Part shown: piece by piece, positions 11,380 through 21,689 of the stretch
Layout of the letters: the number at the start of each line of letters is the position of its first letter
How positions within the stretch are numbered: the stretch's first letter is position 1
Program-made: the position numbers and the translations under genes
Source of the DNA: Camellia lanceoleosa
Taxonomy: Eukaryota; Streptophyta; Magnoliopsida; Ericales; Theaceae
Direction: 5' to 3'
DNA length: 64,000 nt
Assembly: GCA_025200525.1 (NCBI GenBank)
Contig: CM045762.1
Location: 194,034,148 to 194,098,147, forward strand
The notes under the pieces: model-generated
What the model saw: only the letters and a program-made list of their open reading frames with translations
The model's database searches: none
Told to the model about the DNA's origin: nothing

Positions 11380-11860
11380 TGTTTCCACCAAGCAATTCCA
11401 CTTGGCTAAAATCCAATTTAGTTGCCAAACATAATTCCACCAAGCAATTTCCCTTGGCATGTTTGAGTGCTAACCAAATTTTAATTCCGTTCAGTCACTC
11501 TGAAACTAAGTCCATTTGGGTTAAGACCAAAGCTGAGTTTGTTTGATTCGCATCAAAGCTAATTCCGTTTGATAAACATCAAAGCTATTCTTAGTTTGGT
11601 TAGCACCAAAGCTAATTAGTTTGATTAAGTATCAAAGCTAATTAGTTTGATAAACATCAAAGCTATTTCCGTTTGGTTAGTACCAAAACTAATTACATTT
11701 GATAAGTATCAAAGCTAATTTAAATCGATAAACATCAAAGCTATTTCCGTTTGGTTAGTACCAAAGCTAATTCCGTTTGATTCGTATCAAAACTAATTCC
11801 GTTTGATAAACATCAAAGCTATTTCCGTTTGTTTAGTACCAAAGCTAAATACAAAAAATT
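11380..11860. repeat. Tandem array of ~33-bp units in the Tat 3' region
   Basis: The array alternates units of the kind CCGTTTGATAAACATCAAAG and CCGTTTGGTTAGTACCAAAG. Each unit holds a small dyad (TTTGAT...ATCAAA or TTTGGT...ACCAAA). At least ten degenerate copies are visible. Hypervariable tandem repeats in this position are a known property of Tat and Ogre elements and can seed satellite DNA. Confidence 0.8.
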
Positions 11861-11929
11861 TGATAGTCTTGAGAGAAGTGGGGAAGCATTTGTATTGGCC
11901 AAAAGGGAAAAGTGTTTACATCTTGATCG

Positions 11930-13083
11930 AAGTTGAGGTTTAATTCTATTGATAGTATTTCTTGAGATTTGCTACATTCCAGGACCGTGGTATGGCTCGG
12001 CCTCTAAGATCCTTTAGGTAGTAAGCTCAATTTCCAGCAACAACCGTGACTTTGTAGGGACCCTCGTAGTTAGGCCCAAGTTTCCCTTTGCCAGGCACCC
12101 TTTTGTGATCCATGACTTTTCTCAAAACCAGTTCTCCAGGTGTGAATTGCCTTGGGAAACTTTTTGGTTGAAACTCTTGATGAAATTTCTTTGTTGATAT
12201 GCTACGAGTCTGATCAGTGCGGTTTCTCTTCGGCCTTCTACCATATCCAGTGCTTGTGCAATAGCTTCCTCATTACTGGTGCTTTCAAACAATTCAGACC
12301 AGAGGGTTGGGAGACCTATTTCGAGTGGGATGACGGCCTCCATTCCACAAGTCAAGGAGTAAGGTGTTTCCCCCGTTGAGCGTCGTGTTGTGGTTCGGTA
12401 TGCCCATAGTACGTGGGGTAACTCTTTAACCCATTTTCATTTTGCATGTTCAAGCCGTTTCTTTACTCTGTTGATGATGGTTTTGTTTGATGCTTCTGCC
12501 TGCCTATTACTTTGTGGGTACACTGGAGAAGAGTTCTGATATTCTATTCTGAGGTCGGCACAAAACTTTCTGAAGATTTTTCCATCGAACTGTGTTCCAT
12601 TATCTGCAATCAGTACCCGCGAGATGCTGAAACGCACTACTACGCTCCGCATGACGAACCGCTTTGTGTCAGCTTCTTTGATACTTGCTAGTGCTTCGAC
12701 TTCAACCCACTTAGTGAAATAGTCGGTTGCAGCGATGAAAAATCGTCTGTTCCCAGTGCCTCGCGCCAACGGTTCAACGATATCCAGACCCCATTGGGCA
12801 AAGGGCCATGGGCTGGTGAGAGGAGTGAGAGTTTTGGTGGTGATGGATTAGCGAACAAATATTGCGCCACGAGCGTCTCTTTGTACATCTGTTGTATCCG
12901 TGGCCACCAGTACCCATGAGTGAGGGCTCGGTGCGCCAGTGACCTTCCACCAACGGGGCATCCACAAATCCCGTCATGAATTTCGTAGAGAACATTTTCG
13001 ACTAGATCTGGATGCACACATAAAGATAAGGACGAGATAGACATCTGCAACTTCCCGGATGGTGAGATCCATCGGTGACACAT
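11930..13083 (-). pseudogene. Tat pol: integrase
   Basis: Read leftward, the zinc-binding region (YEIHDGICGCPVGGRSLAHR, then HGYWWPRIQQ) comes first. The core follows with DYFTKWVE, IADNGTQFDG and PQSNRQAEASNKTI, which supply the D, D and E residues. The C-terminal part contains YGTEAVIP-like GMEAVIPLEIGLP and ends with LGPNYEGPYKV near 12040. At least three frameshifts separate these pieces, so no functional integrase is made. The order after RNase H is that of Ty3/gypsy. Confidence 0.85.
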
Positions 13084-13246
13084 GCACGATTTTGTTGGCT
13101 TCCTTTATCTTCAAGAAGGGTGCAGTTTTAGAAAAGCAAATATCGGATCCATCGACGGCTCTAAGTTGTTCGAGGATGGAGATGCAATACTTGGATTACA
13201 GCACGAACTCAACCCAAATTCTTCTGGCATCCTTGGTGTTTATTGA

Positions 13247-13801
13247 CTAGCCGAGGCAAGCCAGAGTGTTGACATGGCTGTTTTTGTCCCGACTAATTTG
13301 TTCCACTCGTATGGATCGAAACTTTTTGGGTAGATCTTTGGCTTTACCTACGTACATAGCCATTTTTTCATCTCGTGTTTCATAGACCCTAGAAAGCTGG
13401 TTTACCACCAGTTGTGAATCACTGAAAACAAGAAGTTGTTCTGCACTAAAATGTTCGGCACTATGTAAGCTAGCCAACAATGCTTCGTACTCTGCCTCGT
13501 TGTTAGAAGTCGTCCAGCAGAGCCTGAGAGCCTGCTTCCAAATAAATCCTTCTGGTGAGATAAGTACTACTCCTGTTCCCAAGCCTCGGTTATTGAATGA
13601 CCCGTAAACATAAAGCTGCCAAATATTTCCAATAAAGAGTTTCCATGCTTCGAGCCGATTGCCTTCCTGTTCGATGGTGCGTGCTTTGTGCCCAGGATTC
13701 TCTAAATCATTACTCTGGGTGGGGGCGAATGCGATGAAATCTGCCAAGACACAGGCCTTGATTGCCATCCTGGTGATACGTCTGAATGTCAAACTCACCA
13801 A
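13247..13801 (-). pseudogene. Tat pol: archaeal-type RNase H domain
   Basis: This 184-codon frame contains LADFIAFAP, then a run ending WQLYVYGSFNNRGLG, then NNEAEYEALLASL and FSDSQLVVNQL, with the histidine-bearing end NSHVNTLACL. These are the signature blocks of the second (archaeal-like, RVT_3 type) RNase H specific to Tat-lineage retrotransposons. YGSF stands where DGS is usual, so the first catalytic aspartate is lost. Confidence 0.8.
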
Positions 13802-14058
13802 GTTCTACTGCTCATTTTGCTGTTTGGCTAAAGAAATTTGCTCGGCTGAATACAGACCTGAGGGGGAATTCGGTGAGGACATTGATGGTATGCCCCTGGA
13901 AGTAATGTTACAACTTCCTTGAGGTGATAAGCAAAGCGTAAGCTAACTTTTCCAAGGGTAGGTACCGTGTTTCGGCGTCTAGTAAAGTCTTGCTAACATA
14001 GTACACTGGCTTTTGCTCTTTGTTAACTTCTCGAATCAACACCGTGCTTACGGCGTGA

Positions 14059-14357
14059 TCAGAAACTGCTAGATACATGTACAACTCCTCTCCAGGTTAG
14101 GTGGGCGAAGAGGTGGTGTACTGAGGTATCTTTTGAGACTTTGCAATGCTTCAGTACATTCAGGACTCCAATCGACGCTGCCTTTTTCTTCAATAGTTGA
14201 AAGAAAGGCTTTATTCGATCTAAAGACTTACTGATGAACCGATTCAGGGCAGCCGCCATTTCGGCCAACCTTTGTAGCTCTTTAGCCTTTGTTGGTACTT
14301 TAAGCTCTTGCATTGCTTTGATTTGATTTGGATTTGCCTCGATCCCTCTGTGAGTAA
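14059..14357 (-). pseudogene. Tat pol: RT C-terminal part
   Basis: The frame reads VTHRGIEANPNQIKAM and then LNRFISKSLDRIKPFFQLLKK, the end of the RT palm/thumb and the connection. It continues the RT frame that is interrupted at 16763 by the inserted element. Joined across the insertion, the text becomes the usual Tat FLGYMVTHRG. Confidence 0.85.
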
Positions 14358-14363
14358 CCATAT

Positions 14364-16757
14364 TGTAATAACCCTCACTTTGATCCTTGATAACGCTACT
14401 AATTCTTGCTAAATGAGGCCGATTATGATAAGTAATTGAGCCAGTGAAATCTTGGTAGTTGAAATCTGGGCCCAATTGATTGAGTATATCTGTTTAATTG
14501 TATGTCTATCATTATTTATTAAAATCATCTGTTCATGTTTTATGCTTTAAGCGCAAATTGAAGGCCTTATCGTGGTAGAATCGAAATTAATTGATGTTTT
14601 GTGTTAATCGTAATTTCGTGATTTTATGGTATATTTAGTTAAAATATGATTTGGTATGATTAAATTAGATTAATTATTGATAAATTGCAAGTTGGCCTTA
14701 TTCACAATTTTGCCACTTAAGTGGCCTATCATCTAAACATTTGAGCCTTACACACACTTGATCACATAACATATTTCATCAGCCTATTTCCTTGTTCTAG
14801 CCGACTAGAGTGAGAGAGTGAGAGGAATTAAATTGTTCATCTTGAGTTCTTGAGAATTGGCTTGGAAACTTGGTAGATTTGAGGGATCCCTTGCTAAATT
14901 AATTCTAGTCTTGTAATTCAAGACCTAAGGTAGAGTAATTACCCTCTTATTTATGAATTGGGTTTGATCTTGCATGTTTCATGTCAAATTAGTGAATTAA
15001 GCCTAGAACTAGCTCAAGTTGTTGAATTAAGAGCTTAATCCATACATGCATGTTGCCATTCTTGGGTTTTGAAGTTAATGTTCTTGGAATCCCACATGCA
15101 TGTTCATGTTTATGCTAAAATCCATGTTTTCAACTTGATTTTGTAAGAATTGGCTCATTAGAGCAAGTGTTGGAAGCTTTGAATTGGTTAAATTCATGCA
15201 TGGTTGCATGTTCTTCATATTCATGAAATTTGGTTTCAAAATGGGGTCAATTGATCTTGCGTTGGGGCTTTGATTTTACATATGAGTTTTGAATCATGTT
15301 AATCTATGAGTTTTGTAATGTTTTCTGAAAAATTGGACCAAGAGGTTTGGTTTTGATGCATCAAAGGTTGAATTTGGGCTTGGGGTTCAAATCTGGGAAT
15401 TCCAGATTTTGAACTCACGCTTTCAGCGAAATGACTAAGCGCTTCGGCGTGAAATTTGTGCTCTCGATTTTGCCTTTGTTTTGATGTCGCTCAAGCGGGT
15501 AATCTCGCTTCGGCGTGACCTTGTGTCTTCGCTCGGCGGGTGTCGGCCCAATCTAAGCGTGAATTTCACCCATCGACTTTTGGCATGTTTCTGATGCTTT
15601 CAGCGGAGTGATTAGCGCTCGGCGGAGTATTTTGTTTGCCTTTACGCTCGGCGGGGTAACATCTTTCGGCGGATCTATTCTCTGAAAGTGCGGAAAATGT
15701 TTTAAAGTGTATCTTTGCATCATCATTTCATCCTAGGCATTCTTAAGCCTAGTTTAAGGCATCTAATGAGGATATAGATGTAGAACCACACCGAGTCTAA
15801 GTAGGGATTAAGTCTTTGATTCCGAATATGAACTTAGTGTGTGTTAGATTACATCCTTTGTATAGGGTTGTATACGAGGCGCTCTAGGCGCTTATAGCCC
15901 AAAACTCTGTGAGTAATAATTGTGTAAAGATATGTTCAAATGTGACTGTTTAAACTCTACTGTTTCTGAACTGATATTGTTTATTGATTGAATGTTTGTC
16001 CTCTATTCTGAACTGTATTGTGGCATCCATAGCAACTCTTTTCTTTATTCTTGCAATTATTCTGAGATCTCTGTCGGTTCTATCTTGGAACTTACATTTC
16101 TTATTATGATGGCCATCATTGGTGTTCGGTTTTTAAGACTTATTGTTTATTGTCTTGCTTTATGCTAATGGATGTACCACATATAGTGATTATGGTGAAT
16201 AAGCGATATCTTGATTTAATTATTTGTTTTCAATCTTGAAAGGGCATTCATTCTTAACCTCTTCGCATTATGTTATTCACTAGGCTTTAGCTCCTTTGTA
16301 TATATATATATATATATATGTAAGTGTTCGGGCACCAGACCGGAGCTAGGAGCGGGGGTAAAACTGCCTTTTTTGTCAAGCCAACCACTTTGTGCCTCCT
16401 TTGTGAGGTTAGAACACCTTAAGCTATGGCCTAGGGGTGTTTTGTTTTCCCCGTCTGTCTCTGCATCTGTTTTGTAATAACTGTTTAGACTGCTATCGTA
16501 CTGTTTAATAGGGATTAGGACCCTGTCCCGAATAATTGTAAATGTTGTACATACTGTTTTGTACTGTCTGTGTATATATGTATGAAAAGTCTTTTTACAT
16601 ACAAGTATCCTGACTCATTGAACATTGTTTATTCTTGTTTTGGCTTCGCCATGCCCATGCTACTGTTATCTTTGTCTTCTTTGTTAGCGGGCCTTGGTAA
16701 TCACGGATTATTGGCGATTCACGGTGCTAAACCCGTAGGGGCGGGTTTGGGTCGTGA
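14364..16757 (+). mobile_element. LTR-like insertion inside the Tat RT gene
   Basis: About 2.39 kb begins TGTAATAACCC and ends GGTCGTGA. It is bracketed by CATAT at 14359-14363 and 16758-16762, and removing it restores the RT reading frame. The termini match those of the insert at 24437-25977 and resemble long LTRs of Ty3/gypsy chromoviruses, so it is probably a solo LTR. It contains no long ORF. A run near 15415-15690 is rich in GCTTTCGGCG-type motifs, and a (TA)n tract lies at 16300-16319. Confidence 0.65.
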
Positions 16758-16762
16758 CATAT

Positions 16763-17787
16763 ATCCCAAAAACTTCCATGTTCTTACCCGAATCGCATTT
16801 CGAGGCATTAAGGCGAAGTTGGTGGTTCTTTAGGATACCAAAAACTCCCCTTAGGTCACCAAAAACTTCTCTTAGGTCTGCAAGGTGGTTTGTAGTGTGC
16901 CTGCTCTTTACTACCATATCATCTATATAAGCCTCCATAGTTTTTCCGAGTTGGTCCTTGAACATTCGAGTGATCATTTGCTGGTAGGTCGCTCACGTTC
17001 TTGAGGTGACGGCATTACTTTGTAGCAGTAAGTTGCAATTGGAGTGATAAATGCTGTTTTCTCTTGATTCGGACCGAACAGTGGTATCTGGTGATAACCA
17101 CTATAAGCGTCCAGAAAGCTCATGCGCTCATGCCCAGCTGTTGAATCTACCGGTTGATCGATGCGATGAAAAAGCTATCTTTAGGGCGAGCTTTGTTTAA
17201 GCAAGTGAAGTCCGCATAAACTCTCCATTTTTTCGTTCTTCTTTTTTACTACAATTGTGTTGGGCGGCCATTGTGGTCTTGAACTTCTTTGATAAACTCG
17301 ATGCGAGGAGTTTTTCAAGTCGGCAATTCACTTCATGTGCTCAGCGAGGATCTCAAACTTTTACTGTACAGCGGGCGGCGGAAGGGTTGATGTTGAGTTT
17401 GTAACAAGCAAATTCTGGGTTCAGCCCTAGAGTATCATATGCTGACCATACGAATACCTCCATATTTTCCCTCAGCAGTTCAAGCAGCTGAAGTTTCTCA
17501 TCAGCGCCTAGCGAGGTACCAATAAGGAAGTACTTTTCTGGGTCATCCTCCTTTACCAAGACTTTCTCAAAATCCTCTACCATCTTTTCCTCTGGGGCTC
17601 CTCCTACATCTTCTAAGACTGGTTGCTCGGCCACTTCCACTATCTGTACCCGGCTACAAAGTTGTTTGGCCTTTAATGCTGCCATGAAGCAATGTTTGGA
17701 TGCAACCTGATCCCTTGAGATCTGCTTTACTTCGTGTTCCGTTGGGAAATGGATGAGCTGGTGGTAGGTTGAGGGGACTGCTTCCAT
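16763..17787 (-). pseudogene. Tat pol: RT N-terminal part
   Basis: Reading leftward, LGLNPEFACYKLNINPSA is the entry block. An FT-LNKA block follows at about 17200 (WRVYADFTCLNKARPKD), and then the active-site box YIDDMVVKS near 16930. RNA-dependent DNA synthesis would be the role, but frameshifts near 17100-17340 and the insertion inactivate it. Confidence 0.85.
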
Positions 17788-17939
17788 TCAGTGAATCCAT
17801 GGACGCCCAAGTATGGCATTATAAGGGGAAGGTGTGTTAATGACTAGAAACTCTATCTGGAGGGTCTTCGTTCACGCCTGGCAGGCAACACTATCTTGCC
17901 AAGTAACCATTACAGTTTGTGAATTGAAGCCAACTAATG

Positions 17940-18332
17940 GGCTGCGTGGGGTGAAATCTTGCTTTCGGTGAGACCAAGTTTTCTAAACAAGTCATAATAC
18001 AATATATACTGCCTTTGCCTTGATCAAGACTCATTTCTGACAAACCGTTTCCCAATTCCCACAGTTATAATTAGTGCATCAGTATGTGGGTGCTGTATGC
18101 CTTCTAAATCCTTTCTAGTAAACAAAACAGTGCATAAAGGAGGTTTGGTTTCCGAGCGTACCTTTTTCGAGGCAGGCTCTACTGACATGACCTGCAAAAT
18201 TTGCACAGCCTTGGCAATATCTTCTTTCAATGCCTCATCGGGTTCCTGAGTCATTGTTCCATGGATCATATTTATTATCAGCAGAGATGGGTGCTCAATG
18301 TTGATTACGGTGGTGGGTTCCCGGTTGGTCAC
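17940..18332 (-). pseudogene. Tat protease region
   Basis: The frame contains LFTRKDLEGIQHPHTDALII. In a shifted frame near 18020 there is LIDQG followed by YYDLFRKLGL, which is the aspartic-protease active-site neighbourhood as written in Tat elements (DQG). One frameshift lies between the blocks. Confidence 0.65.
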
Positions 18333-19741
18333 TTCCTTATCTGATCAATGTAATCCCGGAGGTGAGCACCTAGTATTAGGTTCTCCAAGTGTTGCTTCAG
18401 TGCCCTGCAGTTCTGAGTCATATGCCCCCTATCTTGGTGATAGGTGCATCTAAGCTTCTGATTACGCCAAGTCGGATCTCCCAACATTTTCGGCGGCCAA
18501 ACAAAGAAGGGCTTTCTCTTGATCTTTTCCAAGATTCGATAGATCGGTTCGTTGAATACGGTCACGACGGCTTCGTGAGATTTGGACTATCCACCTCATT
18601 CACCGTAAGCCCTCGGTGTTCTCCTCAGTGTATTCTCTTCTTGTGTGCAAGCTGTTTGTTCTGCTGACACTACCTCGCTGGGGATCTGATCATCTTCGCG
18701 GCGTCTTGCTCAATCTGGCACGCATAAATCTTTCAATCTTTGTGGTAGGCGCTTGGTAAGTGATTGTCTCAACTTACTTTCTGGGCGCAAACCATGTTTA
18801 AAAGACATAACGGCCATCTGTTCACTGCACACGTTTTCCTCCAAGTCGTTGTACTCTTCCCAATACCTCCTAGCATAACTGCGTAGTGTTTCTTTCTGCT
18901 CTTTTCGGAGACCGAACAGTGTATCCAGCTCTTTCGGGATCTTAGTGTTGAAGACAAACCTGGCTAGGAACTCTTCGGAGAGTTGTTTCTAGCCATGAAT
19001 TGATCCAATGAGTCGTCGAACCATCAAAGTCCAGTCTCTCCCAATGGATGGGAAAACTTTACTGTCGATTCTTCATCTCGGCTCCATAGGGACATCATCT
19101 GTCTGTAATGGCTAATATGTGTCAGTGGGTCCGACTTCCCATCGTACGAAAGTGAACTTTGGCGGGGTGAATTTCTTTGGAGGTCTCAAGGCCTCAATTT
19201 CTGGGGAGAATGGTGAAGAGACGAGCCTATCCAGCGTTCGGTGCTCTCTTTGGTGAATGGTGCGGTCCAGATGATCTCGATGTTGCTCATTCTGCCTGTT
19301 GCCAATCAACCAAGTACGAAGGTCTTGAGAAGGGTGTTCAGTCTGCTGGCTAACCGTCTTCTGTCTCTTAGCCCTTTTCCGGCGTGACCCACGGGTATGG
19401 CTGTTCGCCGCTTCACTCTGTACCGGGATTGGCTGGCTTTGCTGCCCAGACTCATTTCTGGGGAACTTCTTCACTGATGGCTCTCCTAATAAGCTCCTCC
19501 GTCGTAAATAAGAGGGCTCTACTTCAGTCTTCTTCTCTGTTGGATCAACCAGCACCCTTTTGAGCTGCGCTTTCAGCTCCTGTATCTCCATCCCTATAGA
19601 GTCTATAATTCGACCTTTGTAATCCTTTTCCAGAAGAAAGTAATGAAAGGAACCTCCAGCGAAGGGCAATCGATACTCGACGGATTCAGGAGTCCGGTTA
19701 TTGTTTCCAGTTTGTTCTTCTAGGACTGTTGGGAGTGCCAA
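18333..19741 (-). pseudogene. Tat gag
   Basis: Starting MALPTVLEEQTGNNN, the product is rich in charged residues. Near 19120 the gag core begins (TDTY, then HISHYRQMM). It continues as FVFNTKIPKELDTLFGL and SYARRYWEEYNDLE near 18850-18960, and ends with the zinc-knuckle-like CTYHQDRGHMTQNCRALK near 18430-18480. Several frameshifts break it. It would form the retrotransposon capsid. Confidence 0.8.
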
Positions 19742-19848
19742 GCCTTTGTCCTTTGTCTTCTCTGTCTGTGGAGTATATGTGAAGGTGGGATGTCCTCAAT
19801 CCTCATCACCAAGCGAGTGTAGAGCTTAGAGACAAAGTGATCACGATA

Positions 19849-20661
19849 TGCGTCTGGATCCGCACTAGATGAAAGTGGATCGGGGCTCCGCTTTTCATTT
19901 GGACTATCCAAGGATTGAGATTCACCACAAGAAGCTTAGTAAAATTTGTCCGTGGGGTTGGCGGATAACCTCCGATGGAAATCGATGATTGGAGAAGAGG
20001 TGTAGAGAGTTTTGTTTGTAATAAGTGGGGTTTAGCATAGATCAGTTACCTTCAATGTGAAGTCCATGTAGTATATATAGAGTTCCTTGCTTGTTTCTCA
20101 AGATGGTTTCATGGAACTTGGTCTTTGCCAGTTTCCTTTTTAGCATGGCCCTCTGTGGGGGACTATCTGGTTGTTGTCAAGAGGTGGTTATACTCATTGT
20201 AGTTATGCTGATAACAAACCACATTCCTCTGGCTTTAACTATTTCCGTGATTCTAGAGAGAGGGGACCAATTGAGATGGCATCCTCCATGTGCATGCATT
20301 CATAGCTTCCATATTTCTCTAAGGGATTTCCTCTGCTCGGTACCGTTGTGCCTCGGTTCGGCCTTTTACAAGATTGTTTATAGAGGTGGTTTGGTCCATT
20401 CGAATATCTTTGTATGGGCTCGGCCCACTTTAGTTTGGCCCATAGATTGGGTCTTGCAGCTCGGCCTAACCTAGCATCGGGCATTTGGACTAACCTTCCT
20501 CTGATTGAGCCCAAGTGCTTGAGGACTTGGGTAAGCTGATGATCATGGGCTGGGCTCAATTGGCTTGCCCATATATTCATCTAATCCACTTGGACTTGGG
20601 CTTTAGTGGATTGGGCCGGCTTAAGGTTTGGATTCGACCCATTTTATATTCAGCCCCTTCA
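19849..20661 (-). repeat. 5' LTR of the Tat element
   Basis: This is 813 bp, TG to CA, and matches 7226-8039. On the minus strand it starts TGAAGGGGCTGAATATAAAA and carries a TATA-like CTATATATACTACA at about 20075. A primer-binding site just inside the element is not obvious. Confidence 0.85.
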
Positions 20662-21330
20662 CACCTCCAAAAAAAGAAGAGAGAAACTTGCTTCTCGCAT
20701 TTCTTTTTATTCTTTTCTTTACATTTCCTTTTACATTCAATTTAACAAATACAATAACCAAAGCAAGGTAAAGAGAGGTGAAAATGAAAATGACAAATTA
20801 AGAACCATATATAAATATAACAAAGTTAAAAGAAGTTGGAAACTAGCCTGGTTATGGATGCAAAAAATGATCAGAACGGCTTTCCTTTAGAGAGAGAAAG
20901 AGGGCTTCCTATTGCTTCTCTCTCTCTCTACACGCTCAAAGCTGTATGTATTTGTAAAAATGTCCGGTAATGCTACCTGTATCAATTAGTATACTAACTA
21001 GTATGACATTATCATTGATCCTACTCATTAATTACATTACAGATACTAAAAACCTCTTAAATTATGTCACATCATCAATTGATACACTAATTAGGACATT
21101 ATTTAGTGCATATAGCATTATTCAAAAATGTAAAGAGGGAATAGAATAAGGAGTGAAGTCTTGATGAACCGTCATTGTAGCTAATTTAATTCACTTTATT
21201 AGTTTGTATTTGTGAGTTAAGTTTTTAATTTTTGAAAGAGCACATGCTAACCTAAAGTATTTTCCGTGTTAAAACATTATATGATACACATTTTTTAAAA
21301 GGGTAATGAGTGTATATACTACATCACATC
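20662..21330. other. AT-rich intergenic DNA
   Basis: Nothing was recognised as a gene. It has short CT/GA runs near 20888-20930. The last bases lead into the LINE target duplication. Confidence 0.5.
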
Positions 21331-21352
21331 GTTAATGCAAATAAATATTAAT
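21331..21352. repeat. LINE target-site duplication, left copy
   Basis: This 22-bp sequence starting GTTAATGCAAAT is repeated exactly at 26054-26075. It defines the ends of the LINE insertion. Confidence 0.95.
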
Positions 21353-21689
21353 AAACCAAACCAAACCAAACTAAGCCTTAAGTCCCATCAAATGGGATCG
21401 GCTACATGAATCCTTCTTCTCCATACGGCCCTATCAAAGGCCATTTCATTAGTCAAATTAAGTAGATTCATATCTCTATTTATAATGCTAGTCAGCGTTA
21501 ATCTAGGCCTATCCGTCCCTAAGACTTCCATCTCTTTATTCTGACATCGCATCTCTTCACCTTGCCTCTGTTGGTCTCCGTTGAATATGATCAAACCATC
21601 TCAGCGATTCTCTCTCAACTTATCTTCTATCGGTGCTACTCCTACCCATTCAAGAATACACTCATTCCTAATCTGTCTTGTCTAGTCTT

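Larger units (their letters stand above)
7226..20661 (-). mobile_element. Tat-lineage Ty3/gypsy retrotransposon, degenerate
   Basis: LTRs of about 813 bp flank an interior that reads leftward as gag, protease, RT, RNase H, integrase, a repeat-rich 3' region, and then a plus-strand (antisense) ORF. The second RNase H is of the archaeal type, and the antisense ORF sits before the 3' LTR. Both mark the Tat lineage. The element is 13.4 kb including a 2.4-kb insertion in RT, so about 11 kb without it. All genes carry frameshifts. No convincing target duplication was found: ACCAC lies on the left and CACCT on the right. Confidence 0.85.

Noticed and set aside
14364..16757. Insertion in RT as a DNA transposon
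   Set aside because: The ends are not inverted repeats of each other beyond the TG/CA type, the 5-bp CATAT duplication fits an LTR element, and the same termini recur at 24437-25977.
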